The notes under the pieces are model-generated. The model was given only the letters and a program-made list of their open reading frames with translations. It did no database searches and was not told the DNA's origin. The translations under genes were made by a program, and so were the position numbers. Shown in pieces: positions 10,828 through 23,709 of a DNA stretch of 64,000 nucleotides (its first letter is position 1; every line of letters begins with the position of its first letter). Origin of the DNA: Guyanagaster necrorhizus (taxonomy: Eukaryota; Basidiomycota; Agaricomycetes; Agaricales; Physalacriaceae); the NCBI RefSeq assembly GCF_019112545.1, contig NW_025064928.1:1-64000 (forward strand), read 5' to 3'.

Positions 10828-11786
10828 ATTGACTTTATAATGTTCTTCATTGTCAATTAGATCCAGCAGCAGAGATGGAAGGTGTTTTTGATTGAGAAAG
10901 GCAGGCATGATGTAAGATGTCAGTAATGTCTTATTAAAGACATCATGAATCTTCCAAGTCATCAGTAATCAGAGTTTGTAGATGCTTGCCCTGATCTTTG
11001 AGGTGACTGTGAAAGGGCCAGTGTATTTGTCATCCAGTTTGCACTTTGGACATGGGAGGTGAAGGTTGGTTGTGTCAAGCCAAACCTTGTCATTGGTAGA
11101 GTATGTGTGCAGGATGGCAGTATTTGTCATATTGCTGTTTTATTATGTTGGCTGCCTGTTCAAGGGTGTTTTTTGTTTCTAAGTGGATTTTTGCCATTGT
11201 CATGGCAAAGTCTGTAGATGCGAGAGTTGTAGTTCAGTGGCATTCTGTTTGTATGACATTTAGATGGCATCTATGATTGACAAAGAATGGGGTTTTTCCT
11301 ATTGCTGAGTGTACTCAATTGTTGTGTTGGAAGGTGGCAAGAGCCAACCATTCCATCCAGTGAGATCCACAGGTTTCAGAATCCTGTGATGCAAGTGTTA
11401 CTGTTTCTGCTGCTTGGTTGAGATCAAGAAGAGTATCTATATCTTTCTTCTTCTTGAACATCTCTCTGATGCAAGCTGCTAGATCTGGCTTTAGATAAGA
11501 GGTGCTCTATGGGCTGGTGGGATATTCTTCAGGATTCAGGGATGTCTTGTAGAATATAGCAAATGTTTTGAAATTCTTGATAATATCTGACAGCCCAGAT
11601 AGTGATTGATTGGCATCTCCAGCACAGCTGAATGATCACCAATAATTCTAATAGTGTTCTGATGATGGATGTGAGAAGTTTGAAAAACTCATGGTCAAAG
11701 TTTGAATCTGATGGGTTGATAGAGGATATTTAGTTTCCTCCACACTATAGTATATAAGGAAAGGGAAGTAGAAGCTTTGAGCTAAT
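10823..11786 (-). pseudogene. Reverse family A remnant: integrase end fused to gag start
   Basis: Continues the element interrupted at 3040. From 10823 to about 11365 the reverse complement is the integrase C-terminal half. From about 11365 to 11750 it is the N-terminal part of gag, with the conserved hydrophobic segment (FFKLLTSIIRTLLELLVIIQ). Everything between is missing, so only about 1.2 kb of internal sequence survives. The two LTRs flanking this composite (2366-2833 and 11787-12247) belong to different subfamilies, so the junction may come from recombination between two elements and not from a simple deletion. Confidence 0.75.
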
Positions 11787-12247
11787 TGTTAGATTCAAGC
11801 TGCATGTGATCAGAAGCATGTGATAAACTAATATGGTTTTATATTCAAACCTTTGCACTAGAGTTCATTTGTTGTATTCTATTGATCAAATGCTTCAAGG
11901 CCTTTTTAGAAATAGCTTGAGAGATGAATAAACTTTAGCTCAAAGCTGGAGATTTACCAGCAAGAATGAGCCATCTTATATACTGTACACTGGGAAGATA
12001 AATATATGACTGTCTATTATATATTTCCATATCCTTTATGCTTATTGTCCTTAGACATCACTACTATACACAAAAGGTCAATTGTGTATTATTGAGAGCT
12101 GGTTACTATGTCAGAGAACAATGATGAATCAGCTCTTGTAATGACTAAGCTATTCCCACAGTCCTAAGTGCTGGGTTAGATGCTCTGACTAAGCATAAAT
12201 AGGGATTAATTTCATGAAAAAAAAGAAAAGAATGAAAAATCATAACA
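11787..12247 (-). repeat. Family A LTR, reverse orientation
   Basis: Reverse complement starts tgttatgattttt (12247) and ends ...gaatctaaca (11787). Its primer site (reverse of 11772-11785) is TTAGCTCAAAGCT, matching AGCTTTGAGCTAA inside the LTR. It resembles the LTR at 26282-26740 more than its supposed partner at 2366-2833. Confidence 0.8.
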
Positions 12248-12300
12248 TTCACAAGCAAAAGATGAAGAATCTTCAAATAGAAGACAAAATAGCTAACAAG
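12248..12300 (+). pseudogene. Family A gag fragment (E2), left of the pogo-like insertion
   Basis: Aligns with gag of E5 around 45905-45970 (KQKIKDYKIDDKVATDYF region) and continues at 14702 after the transposon. The rest of E2 to the left is missing. Confidence 0.65.
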
Positions 12301-12302
12301 TA

Positions 12303-12325
12303 CAGTTGACTATCTCACAATACAT
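12303..12325 (+). repeat. pogo-like left terminal inverted repeat
   Basis: CAGTTGACTATCTCACAAT is identical to the reverse complement of the right end; the similarity continues as nCAT. Confidence 0.88.
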
Positions 12326-12502
12326 ATGGTTGGGAGACACCAAAACCATATGCATTTATAGATTTATGCAGAACCAAAATAGCATATAATGTGATATATG
12401 ACTTTATGTGACAACATTGTCATTGCCCCAAAATACTGTCAGTGGCTTTTGGATCAGCTTTCCATGTATCTCCTTGAATAATGTCTTTTTCAACTTCCTC
12501 AG

Positions 12503-14416
12503 CTATGGTACTAATCCACCCTGGTCACCTTGTAAAACACAAAATGCCTCCAGCTTTTGAATAAGCTCAAATTCTTCTCTTGTAGTTATCAAGGTCTGTT
12601 CTTCCTCATCCTCCTCTTCCTCTTCTTCCTTCTCATTATCATCAATGACAATTATTTTCCCATTTTCTACTGCAATATCATACTTGACAGCAGCAACAAT
12701 CTTCTCATCTGTTGGCATCGCCTCAAGATCTTCAGTATACTCTTTTGCAATAGAGTTAACTATCTCTTCAATGGTTGGAATGGGACCAAACATGCAATTT
12801 CATTGTTTCAATTTGACAAGATGATCCTTCAATATTATCTCTGCTGTCTGGAGCTGTTGAATGGGGGCAATTTGAGTGGGAGGTGTGTTTATTTTTGACT
12901 GTGATAAAGAAGCCAACTGATTGACTGCCTCTAGTGCTTTACCAACATCATTCTCTGCATTCATAATAGCCATAAGAGCAGAACACCAGTCAGCATCAGC
13001 ATATTGGTTTCCAAGCAGATCCTGCAATGCCTGTTCGATCCCTGGAAGTATGTATTTGTCTGTTGAGGCAAAGTCACAAACAAGATTCCATGCAGACTTG
13101 AGGAGTGAGGCATCTTGGAAATTATTGGATGATGTAGTAGACTGTGACTTGGGTGCATTGTCAGGCATTATACCAGTGTGTTTCCAGCAGTTTGCTATTG
13201 TTTCACTGCTGACATTTGCCCAAGCATCATGAGTGATAGTCATAGCTTTAAGAAGATCAAGCTTAAAGATCTCAGACTCTCTAAGATCATTAAGATCAAG
13301 TGCACAGATACACATGACATTCTAATAATGTGCTTTGAAGCAGCAGATAATACCAGCATTTAGTGGCTGAATATATGGAGTCATATTGGGCTCAAAGAAC
13401 TCCAGCTTTGTGTTATGGGGTGTATAAGCAATGGAATGCCCTCAAAAGTTGTCCAAGATCAGCAGAACCTGCTGTATCTCCCTCTTCATCTTTAAATCAA
13501 ACATTTTTACCTACTCCATAAATATTTTGCTCATCATCCAGGCCTTCTTGTTATTCCAATAATAGAATCCCATTGCCATTGGACTCTTTTTTTTGAAACA
13601 CCATAGTTGCTTTGACTTGCCAATGAAAACAACTGGCATTTGCTCACTCCCATCTGCATTCACAGCAAAACATATGGTGATGCAGAACTTGTCCTGTTTT
13701 TGTCCACTCATAGGACCAGATGCCAAGGTATGATCTGAGATAGCAAAGATGACAAGACTGGATTCATCAATATTCTATCTGTCCCACATTGTATATTTCA
13801 CCATAATGCTGTGAAGATGCACACATTCTTTTTCCACTGCCATCATATTCACTGAGCCTGCTTCTCCATGCTACCAAACCTCCTGAATCTTCCATGCCTT
13901 GCAGAATGACCTCAACCATCCCTCTTCTTTCAAACACTGATCCTCTGAAATATTTATCAGATTTTCAATTCGATTTTGCTTCTCTATCAGCATTGCACCA
14001 GTTACAGTCTCACTTTGGAGCTGCATATTCTGATACCAGAATGCAACAGCATGCTCCACATCAGGTTGGGTGACAATAGAAGACTTTTTGGATGATAGTG
14101 CATTAGGGTTCTCATTTGCACATTGTTCAATTTTTGTATGAGATGCCAGTTTCCATAAAAGAGTTGATTGGGTAAAGAGCAGTGCACCTTTCTTTTGGTT
14201 TGTGAAATGTGCTACAATGTCAGCATGTCAATGAGAAGGATGGTTATTAACATGTTTGAATACTATGAGCCAGTCTCCTATTGTGAGGTGTGGGTGGGAG
14301 ATCTGCTTTGGAGGCTGAGCTGATGATGTGTACATTGGGACTTTCTCCTTCTGTTTTGTATGCTCATATGGATTTTCAGATTTAGCATGTGGTTTTTGTG
14401 TTGGTTCAGAAGGCAT
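12503..14416 (-). pseudogene. pogo/Tigger-type DDE transposase
   Basis: One frame of 638 codons runs from ATG 14416 to the stop at 12503 with no frame shift, broken only by a few stops. The N-terminal third resembles a CENP-B/pogo helix-turn-helix region (about 14300-13900). The DDE_1 catalytic core follows: NIDES with the first Asp (13766-13768), LLILDN with the second (about 13460), then NMTPYIQPLNAG, where the third catalytic residue is Asn (AAT, 13358-13360) instead of Asp. The C terminus has an acidic run of Glu/Asp (about 12605-12660). The Asp-to-Asn change is a G-to-A transition and would by itself abolish activity. Confidence 0.85.
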
Positions 14417-14676
14417 ATTTATAGAGATATAGGCTGCATTGCTTTATAATAATTTTTTTTGTGTTTATCATAGTCTATACAAATAAATTATATTCTTTAT
14501 TGTTCTAATATATGCATAATGTCATATCAGCTTACTATAATTTTTGATCTGACAATGCATATTTCTAACTAGAACCATATATATTATGTGATATGCATTT
14601 CTAGCCTATTTTCCTGCTCCCCAACTGTGTTCCAGCCTAATCCATATGCAAAGTCAGAATTATGCATTTCGACATC

Positions 14677-14699
14677 ATGCATTGTGAGATAGTCAACTG
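14677..14699 (-). repeat. pogo-like right terminal inverted repeat
   Basis: Reads ATTGTGAGATAGTCAACTG on the + strand, the reverse complement of the left end. Confidence 0.88.
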
Positions 14700-14701
14700 T
14701 A

Positions 14702-17700
14702 CTTTGATAAGTTCAAACAACTTGCCAAACTAGCTGAGCTCATTGACTACACTGAGAATGACAGATGCCTGGTAAAATATCTGAAGAATAAGGTATCCCA
14801 CTTCTATACTACAATGATCATTAACATTGGCTTCAACATCCCAAAGAGATAAATGGATCATCATAATGAACAAGAAGCAGCACTGACAGAAGGCAGAAAA
14901 TACCTACTGATAGGATGACCAAAGACTCAGCAATCAAGAGAAGGCTGATACACCAATCTCTGCTAAGTCCAACACAATCCCTTTGACTTCTACACCCTCT
15001 TATTCTGCCCAGAAGACTGATACCAAAACAACCTACACCAGGACTAAAAAACCAATAGATATAGATCAGATGAAGAAAGAGAGAAAGTGCTTCAATTGTA
15101 GAGAGAAAGATTATCTGTCATGAAATTGCCTGAAGAAAAAGTACATCCAAGAAGACATACAGATATAGATCATCAAATTACAGAAGGAGACTGATAGACT
15201 TAAAGAGTTTGGAAAGGATATAAAGATTGAAGAGATAAAAGACAAGGCTGACAAGTGAGTGATTCTACTCAGTCAGCCAAAGAACTTAATGGTGTATCTT
15301 GAAATCTCACTGGTCAAACTTATGCTAGCTCTGTAGATACTTATATGCATATGTATTTAAATATATCTGACTGTTTTCCCAAACACACTAATAAAATTGC
15401 AAACACTCAAAACTCAACTGTCTATAGACTAAACAGAGAGAGAGGCCCTCAATAACTAGCTAAAACCATTCAAGATTGAGTGGACTTGATAAGCCATTCA
15501 AAATGCCAGGGATGGGGCCAAAGCAAAAGCTGTGCTCAAAAACTGGATACATAAGACTTGGACTGAAAAAATCATTGATGAAATGATTGAAAGAATGAGA
15601 AAGGCAGAAAGAAATCAAGTCTTGGAGTGGCTAGATGAACTAAAGAGATTCAGGAAATATATTTAGTGACAGAAGGCCATAGGAAGAGATCTAACCACTA
15701 AGGTACAGATTAAGACCCTCACCAACTGATCCATACATATGGTTATCATTCTGATTGACAGTGGCTATACTAGAAGTTTCATCAATTGTGCTTTTGTCAC
15801 CAAGCATAGTCTATCAACTTAAGCCACTGCCAGTCTGATTCTGATTTACAATGCTGATAGGATTAAGAACCAAGCTGACTCAGTCATGGAGTTTGTTAAA
15901 CTCTAGTTAATGCTTGGAGATCACTCAGAATAGATCAACTTAGCTGTGACTGAGTTGAGATTTAAAGAGATCTTTCTCAGTCATGACTGGCTCACATGGC
16001 ATAATCTGCTAATCAATTGAAAGACAGGGCAGATCACTTTTGCATAATGCCATTGCCAAAAAATTTCTTTCAAACTATCTGACAAAGATCTAGAGAATTG
16101 ATAGAATAAGAAGATAGAGAAAGGAGAAACAATATTAGCTATAGGTATAGACTGTGCAATTCATATCTGAGCAGTGCATCATGCTAATAACCTGATAGCA
16201 AAAGCTAATGAAAAGAAGGAGGCCAAGACATTTGAAGAACTGGTATCTGAATGGGTATATGATTTCTGTGATCTATTCACCAAAGAGAGCTTTGATGAGC
16301 TATCAGAGCTGAAGCCTTAGGATCATGCAATCAAACTCATCTTCAATGCCAGCACTAACCTCAATTGCAAGATATACAATCTCAGTACACCAGAACAAGT
16401 TGAGTTAGATAAACTCTTAGAGGAGAATTTGTCTAGTGGGTGAATAAGGCTGTCAAAGTCCTTTATGGCATCACCCTTCTTTTTCGTTAAAAAGAAGGAT
16501 GGCAAACTCTGACTGGTCCAGGATTATCAGAAACTCAATAAGATGATAATCAAGAATCATTACCCTCTTCTGTTGATTTCTAAATTAATAGACAAACTGC
16601 ATAGTGCCTGATACTACATCAAGCTTGATGTTCAGTGGAGATACAATAATGTGTGGATTAAGGAGGGAGATGAGTGGAAGGTAGTCTTCCAAACCAATCA
16701 AGGACTCTTCAAGCCAACAGTCATATTCTTTGGATTGACCAATTCCTCTACAACATTCCAATAGATGATGAATGATATTTTCAAAGATCTCATCACTACA
16801 GGAAAAGTCACAATCTATCTGGATGACATCCTAATCATGTCAAAAGATCAGAAGGAACACTGATATCTAGTCTGCAAGATACTAGAACTAATGAGAAAAC
16901 ACAAACTGTTTCTCAAGGCAATTCAAGGCACTGAAAACCAAGTACCCTGAAGTGATTATCAGCAAAGGAAGCATTTGAATGGAACTCATCAAGATGACAG
17001 AGGTAACAGAATGGCTGAAGTCAATCAAGAAGAAGGAGCTACAATCCTTTTTCAGATTTACAAACTTTTACTGCTAATTTATCTGAGATTAAAGCAAGGT
17101 TGTCCATCCCATGACCCAGCTCATAGAGAATGCTCTCTGAACCTGAGGAATAGCTCAGCAATCTGCATTTGACAATTTGAAGAGGTGATTAGCTAAGAAT
17201 GTGATACTGGCAGTATCAATGAAGGAAGAGAAATTCCAAGTTGAGGCTGACTCAATTGAGAGAGTGATAGATACATTTCTCTCATAGAAACAGAATAGAA
17301 AATAGTGATCTGTTGCATTCCTCTCACAGACATTGACCATCACTGAATGCAATTATGAGATCTACAACAAAGAACTCTTAGCTATCATGCTGACACTCAT
17401 TGAATGGAGACATTATTTGATTGGTGTCATTTACACTTTTAAGGTCTAAACTGATCATCAAAACCTATACTACTTCTGATTGCTATAGAAACTCAATTGA
17501 TGACAAGCCTATTGGGTTACCACACTCATGCAATATTAATACATACTATATCATAAAGCAGGAATAGTGAACAAAAAGACAGATCTGTTGAGTTGCAGGT
17601 CTGATTATAATCAAAAAGAGGAGAACAATGAAGGATTAACCCTCCTGAAACCAGAACACTTCTGTGCTATGATCATGCTGATAAAAAAAGAGATCCATGA

Positions 17701-17970
17701 GCAAATCAAGAGTGTAACATGACAGACAGAATTATAAGACCAATGAATTGCCTCCTCTATTAATTATGAACAGAATATGATTATATCAGGAGATTTGATA
17801 TACTATGACAATTGAATCTACATCTCCTAAGACCACACACTCTGAAGGAAGCTCATTGCTATATTCTATGATCATGCCACTGCTAGACACCCTGGAATTA
17901 CAAAGACAAGGAAACTGATACCATAGGAGTATTAGTGGCTAAAAATGGAGCAAGACATCAAGAAGGAATC
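14702..17970 (+). pseudogene. Family A gag-pol of E2 (capsid to integrase zinc region)
   Basis: Continues from 12300: end of capsid, then a zinc knuckle at 15090-15135 (CFNC ... NC) in which the conserved His has become Tyr. Protease has ILIDSG near 15755. RT spans about 16320-16980 with an intact YLDD near 16818. RNase H follows, and an integrase zinc-binding start (HDHATARHPG near 17872). A deletion and shift near 16915 removes part of the RT thumb. Stops are frequent. An LTR begins abruptly at 17971, so the rest of integrase resumes only near 20160. Confidence 0.78.
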
Positions 17971-18436
17971 TGTTATGATTCTCTTACTTTTTTCTTGATT
18001 TAACCCCTATGAGTGCTTAGTCAGAGCATCAGAACAAGTGCTTAAGACCATGAGATAAGGCTTAGTCATCACAACTAGCCAAGTTGATCATTGTCTTTTG
18101 TCACAATGATGTTGCTTGACATACACAACCAGCCTTTTATAAGCAGTAGTGATACTCCAAGACAATGAGCATAGAAACAGAGAAAGATACAATAAGTAGA
18201 TAGTATTATTAGTAAAGGCCCACCCAGTATTTAAGGAGCTAGCTCTAGCAAGAGAAACCCCTAGCTTTGAGCTAAAGTTTATACATCCTCATTCTACTCT
18301 CAAGCAAATCACACAAAGCCTTGAAGCACTGGAAATCAACAACAGTACACTAAAGTGGACTCTAACAGAAGGCTTGAACATGAAGCCATGTTAGTTTATC
18401 ATATGCTAGTTGATCACATACAGCTTGAGCCTAACA
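17971..18436 (+). repeat. Family A LTR (5' LTR of a truncated copy)
   Basis: 466 bp, tgttatgattctc...gcctaaca. The R-region block AGCTTTGAGCTAA is at 18263-18275 and the matching primer site TTAGCTCAAAGCT at 18438-18450. No matching 3' LTR or target duplication was found to the right. Confidence 0.85.
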
Positions 18437-20160
18437 ATTAGCTCAAAGCTTTCACTTTCTCTTTCTCAAGCCCAATTGTGCTAAGAAACCAAATGCCTCC
18501 AGCCACTACCACTGACCTCAATCATGACTTCTTTGAACTGATAGCTTCCATCATTGGAATGCTACTAGGTCTACTAGCTATTATTACCCTTTGCTGCAGA
18601 CAACAATCAGTAACTGCTTGGATAGTCAGGCACTATCAAGCATTTCAGCAAGTCTATGCTATACTCTGAAACATAACCCCAGACCTCCCCCTCTATGATA
18701 TCCCTGCCTTCATCAGAACATCCTTTCAGCCACAGGGATGATCTGTATCCAAAGCTGGGCCTAGCAGCCTGCCTTCAGGAAGTCTTCAGAAGAAAGAAGG
18801 ACCCCAATACTCCTCTCAATAACCAAGCAGAAACAGCAACTCTGTTCTTGCAGGATTCCAGAACCTATGGATGACAGATGTCACCCAAGACCCCAAGGAG
18901 ATCTCTGGTGACATCCCTTTAGTCTCTGCCTCCAGCCCTTCTGCCTCTCTGATCATCTCAGGGATTAGAAACTATGCTAGAGACTCTCTTGATGCTGCTT
19001 GAATAGCTCTGAGACCTCAGACAGCCCTCAACTCCTCCTACTATTCTCTTTATGCTACCCCTGAGTCAAGCCTATTCATCAGCAGGCTGGAGCTCAATGA
19101 CCTCTATGGAAGGAGCACCCACCAGGATTTCATAAACATGGAGCTCACCATCACTGCAGCAGAGGACTCCCATAACAACCTTCACATCGGAAGTCAGCCA
19201 GAGACAGATACTGCCAGTGCCAGAGGAAGAATCACCTGAGATAGGATTATATGACAAGTCTTCCCAGATTAGGACCTTACAGTCCTCTTTAATTATAATG
19301 ATGCAGTACAGCAGCAGCAGCAGAATCAGATCTGCCAAGCTGAAATACAATGAGCTCAAGAAGAGCTCACCAACTATGTCCAGGCAGAAGCCCAGCAAAC
19401 ATATGAAGAAGCAGAGTATGACAGGCAAGGGTGACAGCAGTGATGATGGGAGGAGGCTGAAAGGTTAGGGTTGGCTTCCCTCAGCTGAAGGGGGATTCTG
19501 AGGAGTCACTTTGGAGCTTGTACCAGAGAGCCTGACTCAGAGTCTGATCCATGGGCAGGATCAGGAAGCATCATTACCAGAAGCGAAGCCATCAGGAGAG
19601 GATGCACTGCAAGAGACAATTGTCCCTCTTCCCTCCAGTACCCCACCAGAACAGATACCATCTCCTCAGATGCCAACTCTGTTCTCAGAACCTATGGGCT
19701 TCAGGTATCTGATAATGCCCACATCTCTGACTATACTCTCCACTGATTTCTGGGTAGCCAGGTCACTTGTCAGTTCCTCAACTCTGGATTCCAGAGAAAC
19801 TTTGGCCTCTATAGCTGAGAACTGGAGAAAGAAAGAGCACACAGAGAAACATGATACAGTTGACTCCCAAACATTCCCATCCAGCCAACTGCCCTCACCC
19901 CTGATACTCCTGGGCCCAGTACTAGGATTGGCAACAAGTTCTTCAGCAACACTCAAGCTGGCTGTCCCATCCATCTACAACCCATCCATCAGTTTCCTCC
20001 TAGAGAAAGAGGACAGTGGGGATGAAGGTGACAAGGAGGATAGTGAAAGCCCCTTTAGAGTCGAACAATTCATGAAATATGCAGATGAAGACACTGATGA
20101 AGAAGTACTGTGAGAAGAAATAGAGAAGGAGAGGAGGAAGGAATACCAAGGACTATATCT
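18437..20160 (+). pseudogene. Family A gag, truncated copy
   Basis: ATG at 18493 begins a Gag with the family's hydrophobic N-terminus (residues about 14-36, FFELIASIIGMLLGLLAIIT) and a long Ser/Pro/acidic region. Short CAG repeats occur near 19310. It runs to about 20160, where the sequence becomes integrase of the host element within a few matching bases (atctcagtga). Capsid and the whole of pol are missing from this copy. The boundary is approximate. Confidence 0.72.
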
Positions 20161-21266
20161 CAGTGAATATGATCACAGGATTATTTGACTGCAATAGCTA
20201 TAACACCATTCTTGTTGTTATTGATTGGATTGCTTCTCTAAGGCAATCATTTTAGTCACTTGTTCAATAGAGCTAACCTTGAAAAAATAGGCTAAGATCT
20301 TGCAGAATGAAGTATATGCAAAATATAAGATGCTATAAATAGTCATTTCTGACTGAAAACCCTAATTTATCTTTAAATTCTTAGATAATTTATACCACCT
20401 TCTCAATATTAGAAGCAATGCATCCACTACATATCACTCTTAAATAGATGGACAGACAGAGTGAGTCAATCAAGAAATAGAGAAGTATTTGCATATGTTC
20501 ATTAACTATCAACAAGATGACTAGATGAAATGACTTACTTTAGCAGCCTTCCAATATAACAATCATGTCCACTCAGTGACAGATAAAACCCCTTTCTTCA
20601 TCAACCATAGATGACACCTATGAGTTGCTAAAGTGAAATATCACTATGTAACAACTTTTGTCTCTACAGACTTTGCTGCTCTCTTGTCTTTCATCTATAA
20701 TGAGACACATATAGCTCTCATAAAACCTGCAACAACAATGAAAGCTCAACATGACTGACACTACTGACTAGCACATGCTTACTCCATAAATAACAAAGTA
20801 TGACTGAATATAATCAACTTTCATCTCTCTTGTCCAAAATAAAAGCTAGCTGATAAATGCAGTAGACTTTTTTTTATTCTGGCCAAAGTTGGCAACTCTT
20901 ATGTATCGACTTTATCTCTCCACTGTCTGATATATCTATAATATATTCAATGGGTCTCTTCTTACTCTCTATATTGCATCAGCCTTCTCTAATCAAGAAT
21001 AGCCACTCTCTTCCTTTAAATTTATTTTAGTTGAAGATGAGAAATATTATGAGATTGATCAAATTCTCTATCACAAGCTCTACAAAGTATGCATCTGCAG
21101 CAGAGGCATTAGAACAACTGTTGATTATCTTGTTAGCTGGAAAGATTATAGACCAGAGTCAAACCAATGGATCAATAAGTGATATATAAATGCTGCTGAT
21201 GCAATTCATAACTACCAATTATCCCTTGAGTAATCCATTGGAATAATAGTGTTAAAGAAAGAATAA
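20161..21266 (+). pseudogene. Family A integrase core to chromodomain (end of E2)
   Basis: Resumes pol from about the first catalytic Asp region (ITGLFDCNSYNT), continues through the integrase core (about 20200-20560) and C-terminal part, and ends with the chromodomain (VDYLVSWKDYRPESNQWINK, about 21118-21180) and a decayed polypurine tract before 21267. About 100 bp of the integrase that should link 17970 to this point is absent. Confidence 0.72.
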
Positions 21267-21697
21267 TATTATGATTTTTCTATTTTTCTATTTCTAGCCT
21301 CTATTTTCTGATTAGTCATAGTGTTTATTTTACCTTTAGCACCTGTGAGATGTAGAATATACTTATGCAACTATAATAGGCAATCTGTGCTATTATTCTC
21401 TCAACAGCAACAGATGCTACAATAATAGACAATACTAGTACCAATAACTAGAGACAATGAGTATCATAGCACAGAAATGCATAATTAGGTAGAACTATTA
21501 TTATTCAAAGACTCAATAGTATATAAGTAGTATAGCTCTCACTGTATATACTCAGCTTTAAACTAAAGTTTATTCTATACTATCTACTCTTGAGCTGACT
21601 TGTCTCTGGCCTTAAAGCACTTCACTTGAAAACTGTACAAACTCAATACAGTGCTTGTTTATCATGTGTTTAGATCATGTGTAACTTAGGCTTAATA
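21267..21697 (+). repeat. Family A 3' LTR of E2
   Basis: About 431 bp. Begins tattatgatttttc (decayed tgttatg) and ends gcttaata (decayed ctaaca). Contains the conserved cagctttaaactaaagtttat block near 21561. No target duplication could be tested because the 5' end is lost. Confidence 0.72.
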
Positions 21698-22584
21698 AAA
21701 GTCTTTCTTGAATATGACTGGCTGATTCAACACAATTCTCTAATCAATTGAAAATCTGGATATATCACTTTTGCCAGATGCTGATGCCACAAAACCCTCT
21801 TTGTTCTCTTAGACAAAGACTCAAAGAATTTGTGAGATAAAAAGATAGAGAAAGAAGAAATGATACTCATAATAAATATAAAACAAGCTATTTATATATG
21901 AACAATGTATTATGCCAACAACTTGGCAGCAAAAGTTAATGTCAAAAAGAAGATGAAAACATGTAAAAAAATAGTGCTGATATAGATGACAGACTTCAAA
22001 GATCTCTTTGATAAGAAAAACTTTAATGAACTCTCTGAGCTAACACTTTAAGATCACACTATCAAGCTAGTCTCAAATGTGAATATCAATCTTGACTGCA
22101 AGATTTATTCTCTCTGTCAACCAGAGCAATAGGAGCTCAATAAGTTTTTAAATGAGAACTTGGCTAGTGGACAAATATGACCTTTTAAATTCCTTATAGC
22201 ATCTTTTTTTTTTTTTATCAAAAAAAAAGATAAGAAACTGTGATCAGCCTAAGACTATCAAAAACTCAACAAGATGACAATTAAAAACTAATACCTCTTA
22301 CTGCTCATCTCAGAGTTAATAGATAAACTATGCAATGCAAAGTATTATTTAAAGTTAAATATATAATGAGGATACAACAACATTCATATCAAAGAAGGAC
22401 ATAAGTGAAAGACAGCATTTCAGACCAATAGAGGACTATTTGAGCTGACAGTGATGTTCTTTGAACTTAAGCTCAAATCCACTAAAAAAAAGAAGCTGCA
22501 CTCATTCTTGAGGTTCATCAATTTTTACTGATGTTTCATTAAAGACTATAATAAAATTGTCTGTCTGATGACTCAGACCTACTG
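21698..22584 (+). pseudogene. Family A protease end and RT fragment with internal deletion
   Basis: Begins at the end of protease (FLEYDWLIQHN...INWKSG), passes through the RT fingers, then near 22460 jumps to the thumb (KKKLHSFLRFINFY), losing about 300 bp including the YLDD box. It ends at a junction with family B gag near 22585. The AT shift is strong. Confidence 0.65.
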
Positions 22585-23240
22585 CATTCATAGCAGATAT
22601 TAGCAAAGTCAACTATGCTATCTCCTTTCTAGCCAGTATTATACTTAACTGGTTTGAATCAGACAGTTTTAATTCAAACATATGAAATCTACTAGTCTGG
22701 CAATTTTTCTATATGACCTTCTTAAATGAGCTTCATAGCAATTTTAGCCTTTTTGATATTATTAGAGATGCTGAAGATGCATTAAAACATCTTTGGATAT
22801 ACAATAGAGACCAGATCATAAAGTATATAGTTCAATTTAATGAGTATATCTCTCTCTGCTATATCTTCTACCATAGTCTCTGTATTTGCATTATAGCTCA
22901 CTATGAGAAATCTAACAATCTTTATAATATGCACTTTCTTGTCTGAGAACTTGATGCTCAATACTGGGTCTGAAAGACTAAAATTAATTGCCCATAAAAA
23001 CTAGAACAATAAAGTCTCCAACTCATCTTCCAACTCTTTTTCCTTGGACTCCAGCTTCACACTAAAAACCACCACTCCTAAGCTCTATACCAATAAGCTA
23101 GGCAAAGATAGCTGCTTCACTCAGAAAAAGACTACTAGCACCAGAACAACCAGTGTAAAGGCAGATTCTAAAAATAGAGGGTGTTTTTGTAGATCTCTAT
23201 ATAAATCTCTAAAACATGTTTTGACTTGGCTATTATAGAG
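22585..23240 (+). pseudogene. Family B gag fragment
   Basis: Aligns with 31010-31640 of the complete family B element: capsid-like part (KVNYAISFLASI ... FLNELHSNFSLFDIIRDAEDAL) and the Ser/Thr-rich linker before the zinc knuckle. It is joined without an LTR to the preceding family A RT fragment. Confidence 0.7.
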
Positions 23241-23700
23241 CTCCACTTTATCTATGAAGATAAGCTATTAGCACTGTCTCAGTTTCAGTGCTAAAGATTA
23301 GCTGAAGCTGATTCATGAGAGACATCAGTGTTGATATCTCAGACTCATCTTTATCTTCATCCTACACTCTCAGATGAAATGAGCTCCACTCTCTTATTAT
23401 CAGTTATGCTCTAATCACAAATTTCAAGCATCAAGACTTCATCTTTTCTATCTATTGTCAGCTAACTCTCATTGTCTGGTGAGGCTTTATCTCTACTACC
23501 AGCTTATAAAAGCTCACTTATAGTCTCTTAGCTTTATAACTTCTAATTAGTTTTTTGTATTAAGTTCTATTGTATTCTATTATATAAATCTCTAGCAAAC
23601 CTTTTTTATCATATCATTTTTCCTTAAATCTACATATCATTTATGACCTCAAGCTCATCTAGCAATATTGAAAATGTCACTGCATTAGGAAAAATATGTG
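23241..23700. other. Unrecognised AT-rich DNA
   Basis: No readable frame and no clear match elsewhere in the window. It lies between a family B gag fragment and a family A LTR, so it is probably decayed element DNA. Confidence 0.35.
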
Positions 23701-23709
23701 AAGACCTCA

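Larger units (their letters stand above)
12303..14699 (-). mobile_element. pogo/Tigger-like DNA transposon (inactive)
   Basis: 2,397 bp with terminal inverted repeats: CAGTTGACTATCTCACAAT starts the left end, and its reverse complement ends the right end. A TA dinucleotide flanks each side (12301-12302, 14700-14701), the Tc1/mariner-superfamily target duplication. It sits in the gag of a forward family A element. The transposase is on the minus strand. Confidence 0.9.

Noticed and set aside
19300..19325. Short CAG repeat in family A gag as a possible functional microsatellite
   Set aside because: Only a few units encoding Gln in a dead gag; not conserved in other copies.
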